Positions 9,738-17,868 of a stretch of DNA of 39,760 nucleotides are shown here, piece by piece; positions within the stretch are counted from its first letter, which is position 1, and every line of letters begins with the position of its first letter. Origin of the DNA: Vibrio cholerae. GTDB taxonomy: Bacteria > Actinomycetota > Actinomycetes > Actinomycetales > Micrococcaceae. The stretch spans positions 1 to 39,760 of the forward strand of contig WNZI01000030.1 in NCBI GenBank assembly GCA_009728235.1, read 5' to 3'. Made by a program: the position numbers and the translations under genes. A model generated the notes under the pieces. It was given only the letters and a program-made list of their open reading frames with translations. It was not told the DNA's origin and did no database searches.

Positions 9738-11603
9738 ATGACGGACATCACCCCCGCCGCAGAAGCGACCCATCAGCCCGACAGCCTCGACGCACCCCTG
9801 CTCGAGGTGCGCAACCTGGCGGTGAGCTTCCGCACGACCCATGGCGAGGTCCAGGCGGTCGAGGACGCCAGTTTCACCCTGAGGCGGGGAAGCACGCTGG
9901 CGATCGTCGGCGAGTCCGGTTCGGGGAAGTCGACGACGGCGATGGCGTGCATCGGGCTGCTCCCCGGCAACGGCAGGGTGGCCTCCGGCAGCATCCTCTT
10001 CGAGGGCCAGGACCTCGTGACCCTCCCCGAGGCGAAGATGCGCTCCATCCGCGGGAGGGCGATCGGCCTTGTCCCGCAGGATCCGATGTCCAACCTGAAT
10101 CCGGTGACGAAGGTCGGCACGCAGGTCGCCGAGACGCTCCTCGTCCACGGCATGGCGACGAAGAAGAACGTCAAGCAGCGCGTGATCGACGTCCTGACGG
10201 CCGCCGGGCTCCCCGATGCCGGCGAGCGCGCCAAGCAGTACCCGCACGAATTCTCGGGCGGCATGCGCCAGCGGGCGCTCATCGCGATCGGCCTCGCCTG
10301 CCAGCCGCGGCTCCTCATCGCCGACGAGCCGACATCGGCCCTCGACGTCACGGTGCAGCGCACCATCCTCGACCAGATCGACAGCATGACCGAGCAGTTG
10401 GGAACCTCGGTCCTCCTCATCACACATGACCTTGGCCTCGCCGCCGAGCGCGCGTCCCAGCTGGTCGTCATGCACCGCGGCAGGGTGGTCGAGACCGGCC
10501 CGGCCGATCAGCTGCTGAACGATCCGCAGCACCCCTACACGCAGTCGCTCGTGCGGGCCGCTCCGAGCGTCGCCGCCGTGCGGCTGCGTCCGGGGGCCTT
10601 CACCGCCGATGCCGCGACGCGGCTGAAGCTCGCCGAGGCCGTCTTCGCGGAGCACGAGGCCGGGCACGACGGGCCCGTACCACCCGACCGCACGACCACC
10701 CCCGAGCAGGTGGACACGTCCCCCGCGACGGCCGGAGCGCACGCCCTGACGTCGTCGTCCGATCGCCCGGTGAAGCCCTCGCCGGACTCCGCTCCCGCTG
10801 CCCCGCGGAACATCGTCGAGATCCGGGACCTCACCAAGATCTACAAGCGCCGCGGCAGCAAGGAGGATTTCTACGCCGCGAAGAATGTCACGCTCGATGT
10901 CCCCCGCGGCCAGACAGTTGCGATCGTCGGGGAATCCGGTTCCGGCAAGACGACGACGGCGCGCATGCTGCTCAAGCTGATCGAACCGACGTCCGGCACC
11001 ATGACGTTCGACGGGATGGATGTCGCCACCCTCGACAAGGCCCAGCTGAACGACTTCCGCCAGCGCGTCCAGCCCATCTTCCAGGACCCCTACTCCTCCC
11101 TGAACCCGATGTTCACCATCGAGCGGATCGTGGAGGAGCCGCTCAACGCCTACAAGCGCGGGTCGAAGAAGGAGCGTGCCGCACGCGTCCGGGAGCTGAT
11201 GGATCAGGTCTCGTTGCCGCAGAACGCGCTGCGCCGCTACCCTGCGGAGCTCTCCGGCGGACAGCGGCAGCGCGTGGCCATCGCGCGTGCCCTCGCACTG
11301 CAGCCCGAGCTGATCGTGTGCGACGAGCCGGTCTCCGCGCTCGACGTCCTGGTGCAGGCCCAGATCCTCAAGCTCCTGGGCGACCTGCAGTCCGAACTGG
11401 GGCTGAGCTACCTCTTCATCTCGCACGACCTCGCCGTCGTGCGGCTCATCTCGGACTACGTCTGCGTGATGAAGGACGGCGAGCTCGTCGAGGCCGCCAG
11501 CTCCGAGGAAGTGTTCCAGAACCCACGCCACCCCTACACCCGCAAGCTCCTCGCGTCCATTCCGGGGAATGAGCTCAACATCGGCGAGGAACTGGCCTCC
11601 TAG
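9738..11603 (+). CDS. dppD: fused dipeptide/oligopeptide ABC ATPase (DppD-DppF)
   Basis: Two complete nucleotide-binding domains on one 621-residue chain. Domain 1 has Walker A GESGSGKST at 58-66, signature FSGGMRQR at 172-179 and Walker B LLIADEP at 192-198. Domain 2 has Walker A at 398-406, LSGGQRQR at 505-512 and LIVCDEP at 525-531. Each ends with the oligopeptide-binding type HPYT segment. I start at ATG 9738; the frame is open further upstream but would overlap aroQ. It powers peptide import with a DppB/C channel. The matching dppABC genes lie 4.2 kb away on the opposite strand, so the usual contiguous operon has been broken. It converges on the retron RT gene with a 9-base gap. Confidence 0.92.
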   Translation: MTDITPAAEATHQPDSLDAPLLEVRNLAVSFRTTHGEVQAVEDASFTLRRGSTLAIVGESGSGKSTTAMACIGLLPGNGRVASGSILFEGQDLVTLPEAKMRSIRGRAIGLVPQDPMSNLNPVTKVGTQVAETLLVHGMATKKNVKQRVIDVLTAAGLPDAGERAKQYPHEFSGGMRQRALIAIGLACQPRLLIADEPTSALDVTVQRTILDQIDSMTEQLGTSVLLITHDLGLAAERASQLVVMHRGRVVETGPADQLLNDPQHPYTQSLVRAAPSVAAVRLRPGAFTADAATRLKLAEAVFAEHEAGHDGPVPPDRTTTPEQVDTSPATAGAHALTSSSDRPVKPSPDSAPAAPRNIVEIRDLTKIYKRRGSKEDFYAAKNVTLDVPRGQTVAIVGESGSGKTTTARMLLKLIEPTSGTMTFDGMDVATLDKAQLNDFRQRVQPIFQDPYSSLNPMFTIERIVEEPLNAYKRGSKKERAARVRELMDQVSLPQNALRRYPAELSGGQRQRVAIARALALQPELIVCDEPVSALDVLVQAQILKLLGDLQSELGLSYLFISHDLAVVRLISDYVCVMKDGELVEAASSEEVFQNPRHPYTRKLLASIPGNELNIGEELAS

Positions 11604-11612
11604 CCCCCGGCA

Positions 11613-13078
11613 TCACCAGACGATCTGGTCGAAGGCCTCCCGGAGCTTCCGCCCGCGCGGCGGGTCGAGCGATTCGACCCAGGAGACCCGGCCGGCGAGG
11701 TGGGCACGGAAGTCCGCCCGACCGCGGCGCTGCGACTCCGGACCGCGCACCACGCAGTTGTGCAGGGTCGCCTTGAGGGCGTCGTAGTCCGGGCGCGCAA
11801 CGCCGGGACGGACGTTCACGACGACGCCGGTCACGGTCTGCCGCGTGGACGCGCCGCGGACGCGCGTCTTCCGTCGGTTGACGCTGTGACCTTCGGCTTC
11901 GACGATCCGCTCGACGCCTCGGATGAAGGCGTCCGCGCGACGGGTGAGGGCGCCGGGTCCACTGAAGGCGAGATCATCGGCGTACCGGGTGTACCGGCCA
12001 CCCGCAGCGTCCGCCAAGCCCGCCAGCCGGGAATCCAGTCGGCGCACCGCGAGGTTCGCGAGGGCGGGCGACGACGGTGCTCCCTGCGGCAGGTGCGGGG
12101 CGCGCAGCGCCTGGGCGAGGTCGAAGCGTTCCTGCCCGCTGCCGCCGTCGGGCATGTCCCGCAGGACCCGCTCCGGAACCGCGTGCGTGCACAGCCCGGT
12201 CAGGACGTGCGCCGTGGCCTCCGGGAAGCCTTCCTGCCGGAACACACCGAAGACCCGCCCCGGTGGGACGCGCGCGAAGAACGAGACGAGGTCGAGGGAG
12301 ATCACGACGTCGGAGCCGGAGTGGACCCGGGCTCCGGTCCTCGCGCTGCGTCCGGGCACGAAGCCGTGGGCCGCCCCGTGCAGGGGCATCGGTGCGAGCA
12401 GGAGATCGAGCACGCGACGCTGCACCGTGCGCAGACGGATCCCGGGGACCTCGAGGAGACGGGGCACTCTTCCCGGGCGGACGCGCCATACGTACCGGTA
12501 GTGCTGCAGTGCGGATCCTGCCCGTCGATTCCAGTGCCGGGTGTCGGCGAACCAGTCCAGCTCGCCCGGCGTGAGCCTCAGCTCGCGTGCCAGCCACGCG
12601 AGATCCTTGATTCCTGACGTACGCCCCGACTCGACCGCCGCGTCCGGTGGAACCGGCTCCGGAGGATCAGCCCGCTCGCTGTCCTCCTGAACGAGGAACC
12701 GGGCAGGACGAATCGGCGAGCGTCGGGCTCGGGCCCTCCCTACCGCGTCGGAGAAGACGGGTTCCGCTGCGATCCAGCGTGCGAGTTCACGGGGAGCGCC
12801 GTCGGGGCGCCTCGGATAGCCGGACAGCACCGAGCGGACCAGTGGACCGAGCCAGCGCCGTCGGGCTCCGAGGACCGCGGCGCCTGCCTCGACCAGGTGC
12901 TCGCGCTGCCAGGAGGGAGAGTCGAGGAAGGCAGAGGCCAGCAGGAAGGCCAGGCCGGGACCGCCGGGGGTCGGCAGTCGGGCGAGTGCGGCTCCCGCCG
13001 TCGTCGGCGGAGGTCCGGCACGACGCGTCCGGGACGAGACGTCCGGTTGTCGCCCGTCGTTGCTCCGTCGTCCTCCAT
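11613..13078 (-). CDS. retron-like reverse transcriptase with N-terminal extension (frame broken near start)
   Basis: Corrected length is about 488 residues. From the 3' half back, one frame (open from 13292 to 11613) shows RT blocks in order: HGFVPGRS then TGARVH (the retron NAxxH position, here GARVH), ISLDLVSFF with a catalytic Asp, HLPQGAPSSPALAN, TRYADDLAFSG with the catalytic Asp pair, and VTGVVVN. AxxH and VTG are retron hallmarks, and several blocks resemble the Mx162 RT. Before them lies a ~200-residue helical extension (LAFLLASAFLDS, LGARRRWLGPLV, PRELARWI). The RT frame has no ATG or GTG. ATG 13078, behind GAGGGGG, is in the neighbouring frame and joins if one base is missing near 13005-13015. 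A TTG at 13292 would run through the ncRNA. No group II maturase or endonuclease domain is present. Confidence 0.85.
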
Positions 13079-13109
13079 GGCCCCCCTCGCCTGTACCGCC
13101 CTGCCGGTC

Positions 13110-13282
13110 GGCAGGCGACGGATCCCGGCCGACCTGTTCTCTCTGTTCGGGCGCTGAGCTGCGCGAAGCGCAGTCAGGTGCCTGAGGCGCCCTGTGCTGG
13201 TCGGTCTGCGTGCCCCGGGGTAACCCCGGAGAGGAGCGCGCACGGTGTACGTGCTCCGCCTCGGCCGGGATCCGTCGCTGCC
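13110..13282 (-). ncRNA. candidate retron msr-msd ncRNA
   Basis: Read on the minus strand from 13282 to 13110. Its ends pair as a1/a2: 13261-13277 with 13116-13132 is 17 bp perfect, and after a one-base bulge (13115) five more pairs follow to 13282/13110. Just inside a1 the RNA reads GAGGCGG, offering a branching G near 13260. The msr part has two hairpins: GCACG/CGTGC (13254-13240) and CCGGGG/CCCCGG with loop TTA (13229-13215). The msd part (about 13193-13149) is a Y: outer stem 13149-13155 with 13186-13192 (six GC pairs plus one G-U), enclosing CTGCGC/GCGCAG (13159-13173) and TCAGG/CCTGA (13174-13185). It ends 31 bases before the RT ATG. Order and size match known retrons; reverse transcription is not shown by sequence. 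Confidence 0.72.
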
Positions 13283-13288
13283 ACCCTA
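13283..13288 (-). promoter_or_regulatory. candidate -10 box of the retron ncRNA
   Basis: TAGGGT on the minus strand, in the context GCTAGGGTGG, directly precedes the a1 arm. Initiation 6-7 bases downstream would start RNA near 13276, keeping a 16-bp a1/a2 stem. No convincing -35 was found. The same hexamer stands before the membrane protein gene (4414-4419) and cynS (37392-37397). Confidence 0.4.
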
Positions 13289-13593
13289 GCAACCGAGGTG
13301 GCTCCTGCCGCGGCTTTCGCCGAGGACCACGCCAACGCCTCCCACGACGCCGTCTCCGTCGCCGCGTTCCGGCCGCAGCTGATCCGGTTCGAGCGCCTGA
13401 CTCGGTTCAGGGCCGAGTCCCGCGGCGAGGTGCGTCCGGGGGGGTCTCGTCCGGGGGCTGTGGACCTCGCATGCACGATCCGCCGCGACGGGCGGTGCAC
13501 ATGTGCCGCGCACCCCATTCTCCTGACTGGCAGTCCCGTGGCCGATGCTCGCGATCCGCTACCGTCCGACAGGTGGTGCGGGGGCCTCCGCCC
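13289..13593. other. gap between retron and TetR gene, no gene seen
   Basis: About 300 bases with no credible gene on either strand. The only structure noted is an imperfect palindrome around GCACATGTGC at 13497-13506. The TetR gene upstream reads into this gap towards the retron with no clear terminator, so read-through into the retron is possible. Confidence 0.4.
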
Positions 13594-14172
13594 TCAAGGG
13601 GCGCCGGTCGGGGTGTCCGGTGAGCGAGACAGGACACGGCTGACAAGACCCATCCCAGCGGGATCCGGGTCGGCGTCCATCTGGAGGCCCATCAGCGTGT
13701 TGATCAGCATTCCCCGCGCGAGGAAGCTGTCGGCGTCCTCGTGCGTGAGCTGGGCTTCATCGACCAGGAATCTCAGCAGGCGGAGGAACCCAGCACGCGC
13801 TGCGGCTCCGATGACCGGGTCGGCGCCAAGGGCGAAAGCATGCATGAGGGGAAGGTGGATGCCGCGTTGTCTGGCAAGCAGGATGTAGGTGGCCCCGAGC
13901 CGGTACAGGACGGGGCGCGACTCGTCTTCCTCCGCGAGGGTTTTGCGGAACTCGTCGAGGATGCATGCCAAGGACTGACTGATGACCGCGAGGAAGAGCT
14001 GCTCCTTGGTCCCGAACATCCGAACCACGTACGTCTGACTGATGCCCGCTTCGCGAGCGATCCGGTCTGTTGTTGCTCCGTGGTACCCATTGCGGGCGAA
14101 CACCTCCGCGGCGGCCTCGAGCGTGACCTGGCGCCTCGCGTCGGCGGATAACCGGGGACCTTGACCAACCAT
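13594..14172 (-). CDS. TetR-family regulator
   Basis: 192 residues. The DNA-binding domain has VTLEAAAEVFARNGY at 16-30 and the helix-turn-helix TTDRIAREAGISQTYVVRMF at 34-53. The C-terminal part is an unassigned ligand domain. The start is ATG 14172, with no ribosome binding site; TGATAAC 7 bases upstream looks like a -10, so the mRNA is probably leaderless. It is divergent from a membrane transport protein gene across a perfect inverted repeat, so it likely represses that gene and itself. It is co-directional with the retron 300 bases downstream; no functional link is evident. Confidence 0.88.
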   Translation of the reverse strand: MVGQGPRLSADARRQVTLEAAAEVFARNGYHGATTDRIAREAGISQTYVVRMFGTKEQLFLAVISQSLACILDEFRKTLAEEDESRPVLYRLGATYILLARQRGIHLPLMHAFALGADPVIGAAARAGFLRLLRFLVDEAQLTHEDADSFLARGMLINTLMGLQMDADPDPAGMGLVSRVLSRSPDTPTGAP

Positions 14173-14204
14173 GAGAAGAGGTTATCATTCACTTACCACT
14201 CTTA

Positions 14205-14220
14205 GTAATCATTCGATTAC
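14205..14220. promoter_or_regulatory. candidate TetR operator, divergent promoter
   Basis: Perfect inverted repeat GTAATC-ATTC-GATTAC in an AT-rich divergent promoter. On the minus strand GAATGATTAC is repeated nearly exactly as GAATGATAAC about 27 bases on, next to the TetR start, which may be a second half-site. Binding by the adjacent TetR protein is inferred. Confidence 0.6.
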
Positions 14221-14237
14221 AACTTCGAAAGGACGTC

Positions 14238-15296
14238 ATGAGCAGCATAGACCCGATCCCCGTCCGACCTCCCCTCTCCGCCGGGCGCATCGCCGGCATG
14301 CTCAGCAGCCAGGTTGTCGTCGGAGCTGTGGTTGCCGCCGCCTTCGTCGGTCTCTACGTGGGCCTCCAGCGGGACCCCCAACTGGATCATCTCCCCATCG
14401 CCGTGGTAGGCGTCGAACTGGCAGACGCTGCCTCGAGCGCCTGGGGTGCGAATGCGGCGATACTCCAGGCCACCGACGCGACGGAGGCGAAGCAGCTCCT
14501 CGTGGACCACCAGGCCGTCGCGGCGATCGTCCCCGATGCAGGTTCTCCTGGGTTGAGCCTGCTCACCGCGGGCGCAACGGGGCCCAGCGCTGTCGGGGCG
14601 GCAACCGCCCTCGTGGCAGGTTTCGCGGGATCCGCCGACCTTCCCGTCCTCTCGAGCACGGACGTCGTGCCCCTCGCGTCGCACGACGCGCAGGGACTCT
14701 CCGGCTTCTACCTCGTGTTCGGGGTCACCCTTGCATCGTTCATCCTGGCGCAGATCATGTACTCGATAGCCGGAGTGGTCGCACTCCGGTGGCGGATCGT
14801 GGCGCTCGTCGTCGGCGCTGCAGCCGTCGCTGCAGTAGCCGCCGTCCTTGCCGGGCCCGTCTACGGCGCGATCCCCGCTGATGTGGCCTCGGTGATTCCA
14901 GTGCTCACACTTCTGGGAGTGAGCGTGTCGGTCGCGACCCTGGCGATCGCCACTGTCATCGGGCCCTTCGGCAACATCATCTCGACCCTCGTCTTCACCA
15001 CCCTTGGCAACGCCTCCAGCGGCGCAACGGTGAGCGGGTTTCTGATGCCCCCCGCACTCGCCTCCATCGGGGCGGTACTCCCACCAGGGGCTGCCGTCCG
15101 AGCCGTCAACGAAGCCAGCTATTTCGCCGGGCACGGCGCCATGGGCTCGATCCTCGTTCTCATCGCCTGGATCGCAGCAGCAGGCGGAACGATCGCAACG
15201 CACAGCTTTCGTTCAACCAGACTCGCCAGGACCGCCTCGACCACACCGTCGCACCCCACGACGCCACGGATGGTCAAGCAGCAACTCCCGATCTGA
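14238..15296 (+). CDS. YhgE/Pip or ABC-2-like membrane protein
   Basis: 352 residues behind GAAAGGA. One membrane helix at ~21-43 is followed by a ~110-residue outside domain, then five or so helices from ~157 to 335 and a short basic tail. This topology (one helix, large loop, helical bundle) is that of YhgE/Pip-like and ABC-2-type export permeases, often paired with a TetR repressor and induced by hydrophobic compounds. No ATPase gene is next to it. Substrate unknown. The next gene, a small membrane protein, follows after 100 bases. Confidence 0.7.
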   Translation: MSSIDPIPVRPPLSAGRIAGMLSSQVVVGAVVAAAFVGLYVGLQRDPQLDHLPIAVVGVELADAASSAWGANAAILQATDATEAKQLLVDHQAVAAIVPDAGSPGLSLLTAGATGPSAVGAATALVAGFAGSADLPVLSSTDVVPLASHDAQGLSGFYLVFGVTLASFILAQIMYSIAGVVALRWRIVALVVGAAAVAAVAAVLAGPVYGAIPADVASVIPVLTLLGVSVSVATLAIATVIGPFGNIISTLVFTTLGNASSGATVSGFLMPPALASIGAVLPPGAAVRAVNEASYFAGHGAMGSILVLIAWIAAAGGTIATHSFRSTRLARTASTTPSHPTTPRMVKQQLPI

Positions 15297-15396
15297 CAGC
15301 CCACGAAACGGAGCAGGAACTCACCCGGCACCACCACCCCGGCCCGTAGGCCGCGGTCGGAACACCTGTACCAGCAACCAAGAGGAAGTACACACC

Positions 15397-15696
15397 ATGT
15401 CGACACCCAGCACGTCCTACGAGCTCGCACGCCGGCGCGTCATCGCGAAAACGATCTACAAGGGAGTGGTCGGACTGTGGCTACTCCTCGCAGTCGCGCA
15501 GACCGCCATCTGGTACCTCACGACACCCGCCGGCTACTTCTGGCCCGCCTGGCCGATCCTGGCAATGGTCGTCGCCGCAGTCGCGTGGGGAGTCCCTACC
15601 TATACACGCCGTCCCGCCGTCCTGGAGCACCGCATACAAGCCGAACTCGCCCGCATGCGGGGCGACGGTCTTCCCGGATCAGCGCGGATTCGCTGA
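15397..15696 (+). CDS. small two-helix membrane protein
   Basis: 99 residues from ATG 15397 behind AGAGGAAG. Two hydrophobic helices (about 24-44 and 51-68) are joined by a short loop with TTPAGYFWPAW and followed by a basic, helical C-terminal tail. This resembles the 2TM small-domain membrane proteins of actinobacteria, whose role is unknown. It is probably co-transcribed with the preceding YhgE-like gene and controlled by the same TetR protein. Confidence 0.65.
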   Translation: MSTPSTSYELARRRVIAKTIYKGVVGLWLLLAVAQTAIWYLTTPAGYFWPAWPILAMVVAAVAWGVPTYTRRPAVLEHRIQAELARMRGDGLPGSARIR

Positions 15697-15766
15697 CCCC
15701 GACACGAAGGCCGGGGAGACCGTGGCATGGCCCGAGGAGGGCGCCGGCCCACCCCGTACGCGGAAA

Positions 15767-15796
15767 GCGGCCACCACCCGCGAAGGTGATGGCCGC
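15767..15796. terminator. bidirectional hairpin between convergent genes
   Basis: GCGGCCA and TGGCCGC form a 7-bp stem that continues after one C/A mismatch with CACC/GGTG, on a 6-base loop. It separates the small membrane protein gene (+) from dppC (-). Confidence 0.55.
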
Positions 15797-15826
15797 CGTC
15801 GTAGGGTGACCCGCGGAGTCCGTCGG

Positions 15827-16768
15827 TTACTTCCGGCGGGTCTTCGGGTCCAGCGCCTCGCGCAGTGACTCGCCCAGCAGGGTGAAGCCGAGGGCGGTGA
15901 TCGCGATACAGGCGCCGGGGAGGAAGGCGAGCTGCGGCGCGACCGCCAGCTCGGCCTGCGCATAGGTGAGCATGCGTCCCCACTCCGCAGCCTGGGGCAG
16001 TCCTCCGCCGAGACCCAGGAAGGACAGCGCGGCTGCGTCGATGACGGCAGTCGCGAGGGTCAGGGTGGCCTGGACGATCACCGGGCCCATGCTGTTCGGC
16101 AGCAGGTGGCTCATGGTGATGGTCCGGCGGCTGAGGCCGAGGGTCTGCGCCGCCAGGATGTAGTCGGCGCCACGCTGCGAGAGCATCGAGGACCGCAGGA
16201 GCCTCGCGAAGATCGGGATCTGCGAGACGCCGATCGCGATCATGATGGCGTAGGAACTCTGCCCCAGGATCGCTGCGATGCTGACGGCGAGGAGGAGGTT
16301 GGGGACGGACAACAGGATGTCCACGAAACGCATGATGACGTTGTCCACCCACCCTCCCAGGCCGCCGGCGAGGACACCGAGCAGCATGCCGCCGGCGAGC
16401 CCGAGCGCCGTCGAGACGACACCGATGAGCAGGGAGGCCTGGGCGCCCCAGATGAGCTTGCTGAGGACGTCGCCACCGAAGCGGTCGAGACCCAGCGGGA
16501 AGCCGTCGATCTCGCCCGGGCCGGGGATGGTGGTGGGAGTGATCGAGGTACGGCCGGGAAGCTCGTCGCCACCGTACGGAGCGAGGATGGGAGCCAGGAT
16601 CGCCACCAGCAGGAAGAGCCCGATGATGACGGCGCCCACGATGGCCTGCGGATTCCTGCGCAGGCGCAGGAAAGCGTCCTTCCACAGCCCGGTGCCACCA
16701 CCGGTGTCGATCGCGGGATCGTTCGGAGCCGCCGAACCACCGGCGGCGGGAGGCAGGATGGTACTCAT
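15827..16768 (-). CDS. dppC: dipeptide ABC transporter permease
   Basis: 313 residues with an N-terminal cytoplasmic segment, a first membrane helix at ~35-55 and a five-helix binding-protein-dependent permease domain. The EAA-type loop that contacts the ATPase reads YILAAQTLGLSRR near residue 209. Its ATG overlaps the dppB stop as ATGA, showing translational coupling. It is the last gene of the dppABC operon; the ATPase that would normally follow is not there but at 9.7-11.6 kb on the other strand. Confidence 0.93.
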   Translation of the reverse strand: MSTILPPAAGGSAAPNDPAIDTGGGTGLWKDAFLRLRRNPQAIVGAVIIGLFLLVAILAPILAPYGGDELPGRTSITPTTIPGPGEIDGFPLGLDRFGGDVLSKLIWGAQASLLIGVVSTALGLAGGMLLGVLAGGLGGWVDNVIMRFVDILLSVPNLLLAVSIAAILGQSSYAIMIAIGVSQIPIFARLLRSSMLSQRGADYILAAQTLGLSRRTITMSHLLPNSMGPVIVQATLTLATAVIDAAALSFLGLGGGLPQAAEWGRMLTYAQAELAVAPQLAFLPGACIAITALGFTLLGESLREALDPKTRRK

Positions 16769-17769
16769 TGCACACGCACCCTCGGGTCGATGACGGAGTA
16801 GGACAGGTCGACGATCAGGTTGATCAGCGCATACAGGATCGCGATGAAGATGATGAAGCCCTGGAGCACGGGATAGTCGAGACCGAAGATCGCATCACGC
16901 AGGAACCGGCCGATCCCGTTGAACGCGAAGACCGTCTCGGTGAGGACCGCCCCCGAGATGAGCAGGCCCAGCTGCAGACCGATCGTGGTGACCACGGGCA
17001 GCATGGCGTTCCGCAGGATGAAGCTGCCGCGGATGGTGCGCTCCATGAGTCCCTTGGCGCGCGCGGTGCGCACGTAGTCGGCGTTCTGCACCTCGAGGAC
17101 CGAGGCCCGGGTGATGCGCACGATGATCGCCAGCGGAATGGTGCCGAGTGCCAGTCCCGGCAGGATCAGGTGCAGGAACGCGTCCCACGCGGCGTCGTAC
17201 TCCCCCGTCAGCACGCCGTCGAGGACGTAGAACTGGGTGTAGTGGGTGGCATCCATGCGCGGGTCCTGCCTGCCATCGGGCGGCAGGAGCGACCACTGGA
17301 TGGCGAACAGGTACTTGAGGATGAACGCGAGGAAGAAGACGGGCACCGTGATGCCGATGAGGCTGAGGACCACGGAGCTGTGGTCGAGGAACCGGCCGTA
17401 GTGCCGGGCGGCGAGGTACCCGAGCGGGACTCCGACGCCGATGGCGAAGATCAGGGCGATGACGGTCAGTTCGATGGTGGCGGGGAATCGCGTCGCGAAC
17501 TCCTCGAGCACCGGGCGTCCCGTGTTGATGGAGACGCCGAAGTCACCCTGGAGCAGCTTCCCGATGTAGGTCAGGTACTGGGTGATGAGGGGGCGGTCGA
17601 AGCCGTACAGCTCGTTGACGCGGGCGATGGCCTCGGGCGTCGCCTTCTCTCCCAGGAGTGCGGTGGCGGGGCCGCCGGGAAGGCTGCGTACCCACAGGAA
17701 CAGCAGCACGGACAGTCCGAACAGGGTGGGGATCAGCAGGGCTAGCCGCTTACCGATGACGCGTAACAC
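16765..17769 (-). CDS. dppB: dipeptide ABC transporter permease
   Basis: 334 residues, six membrane helices, starting with the typical DppB N-terminus MLRVIGKRLALLIPTLFG. The ATPase-docking loop is DYVRTARAKGLMERT near residue 227. The start is GTG 17769 behind GGAAGGATCC. It is followed by dppC with a 4-base overlap and is preceded by dppA across a 100-base gap that holds a strong hairpin. Confidence 0.94.
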   Translation of the reverse strand: MLRVIGKRLALLIPTLFGLSVLLFLWVRSLPGGPATALLGEKATPEAIARVNELYGFDRPLITQYLTYIGKLLQGDFGVSINTGRPVLEEFATRFPATIELTVIALIFAIGVGVPLGYLAARHYGRFLDHSSVVLSLIGITVPVFFLAFILKYLFAIQWSLLPPDGRQDPRMDATHYTQFYVLDGVLTGEYDAAWDAFLHLILPGLALGTIPLAIIVRITRASVLEVQNADYVRTARAKGLMERTIRGSFILRNAMLPVVTTIGLQLGLLISGAVLTETVFAFNGIGRFLRDAIFGLDYPVLQGFIIFIAILYALINLIVDLSYSVIDPRVRVQ

Positions 17770-17818
17770 TCAGGATCCTTCCGGGATGACCGGCGGCTGC
17801 CGGGCAGGGGGAACACGC

Positions 17819-17854
17819 CATGGGTCGGCCACCGGAACCGGTGGCCGACCCATG
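17819..17854 (-). terminator. intercistronic hairpin between dppA and dppB
   Basis: A perfect 17-bp stem with arms CATGGGTCGGCCACCGG and its complement on an AA loop, lying 14 bases after the dppA stop and 49 bases before dppB. As the only strong structure in the operon it probably attenuates transcription or stabilises the upstream message, giving more binding protein than permease. Confidence 0.75.
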
Positions 17855-17868
17855 CGGGGGTGGTGCTG

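Noticed and set aside
11613-13078. RT as a group II intron or diversity-generating retroelement
   Set aside because: No maturase or endonuclease domain follows the RT, no intron boundary structure is visible, and there is no template/variable repeat pair nearby. The AxxH and VTG motifs and the upstream inverted repeat favour a retron.
13101-13114. Perfect small palindrome CTGCCG-GT-CGGCAG at the outer end of the retron stem
   Set aside because: It competes with only the outer five pairs of a1/a2. It may be a processing or pause hairpin but is too short for a separate call.
12740-13243. A separate 167-residue minus-strand gene overlapping the RT
   Set aside because: Only its part from ATG 13078 to about 13010 appears to be real, as the RT N-terminus before a one-base break. 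Beyond that it is an Arg/Pro/Ser-rich out-of-frame shadow.
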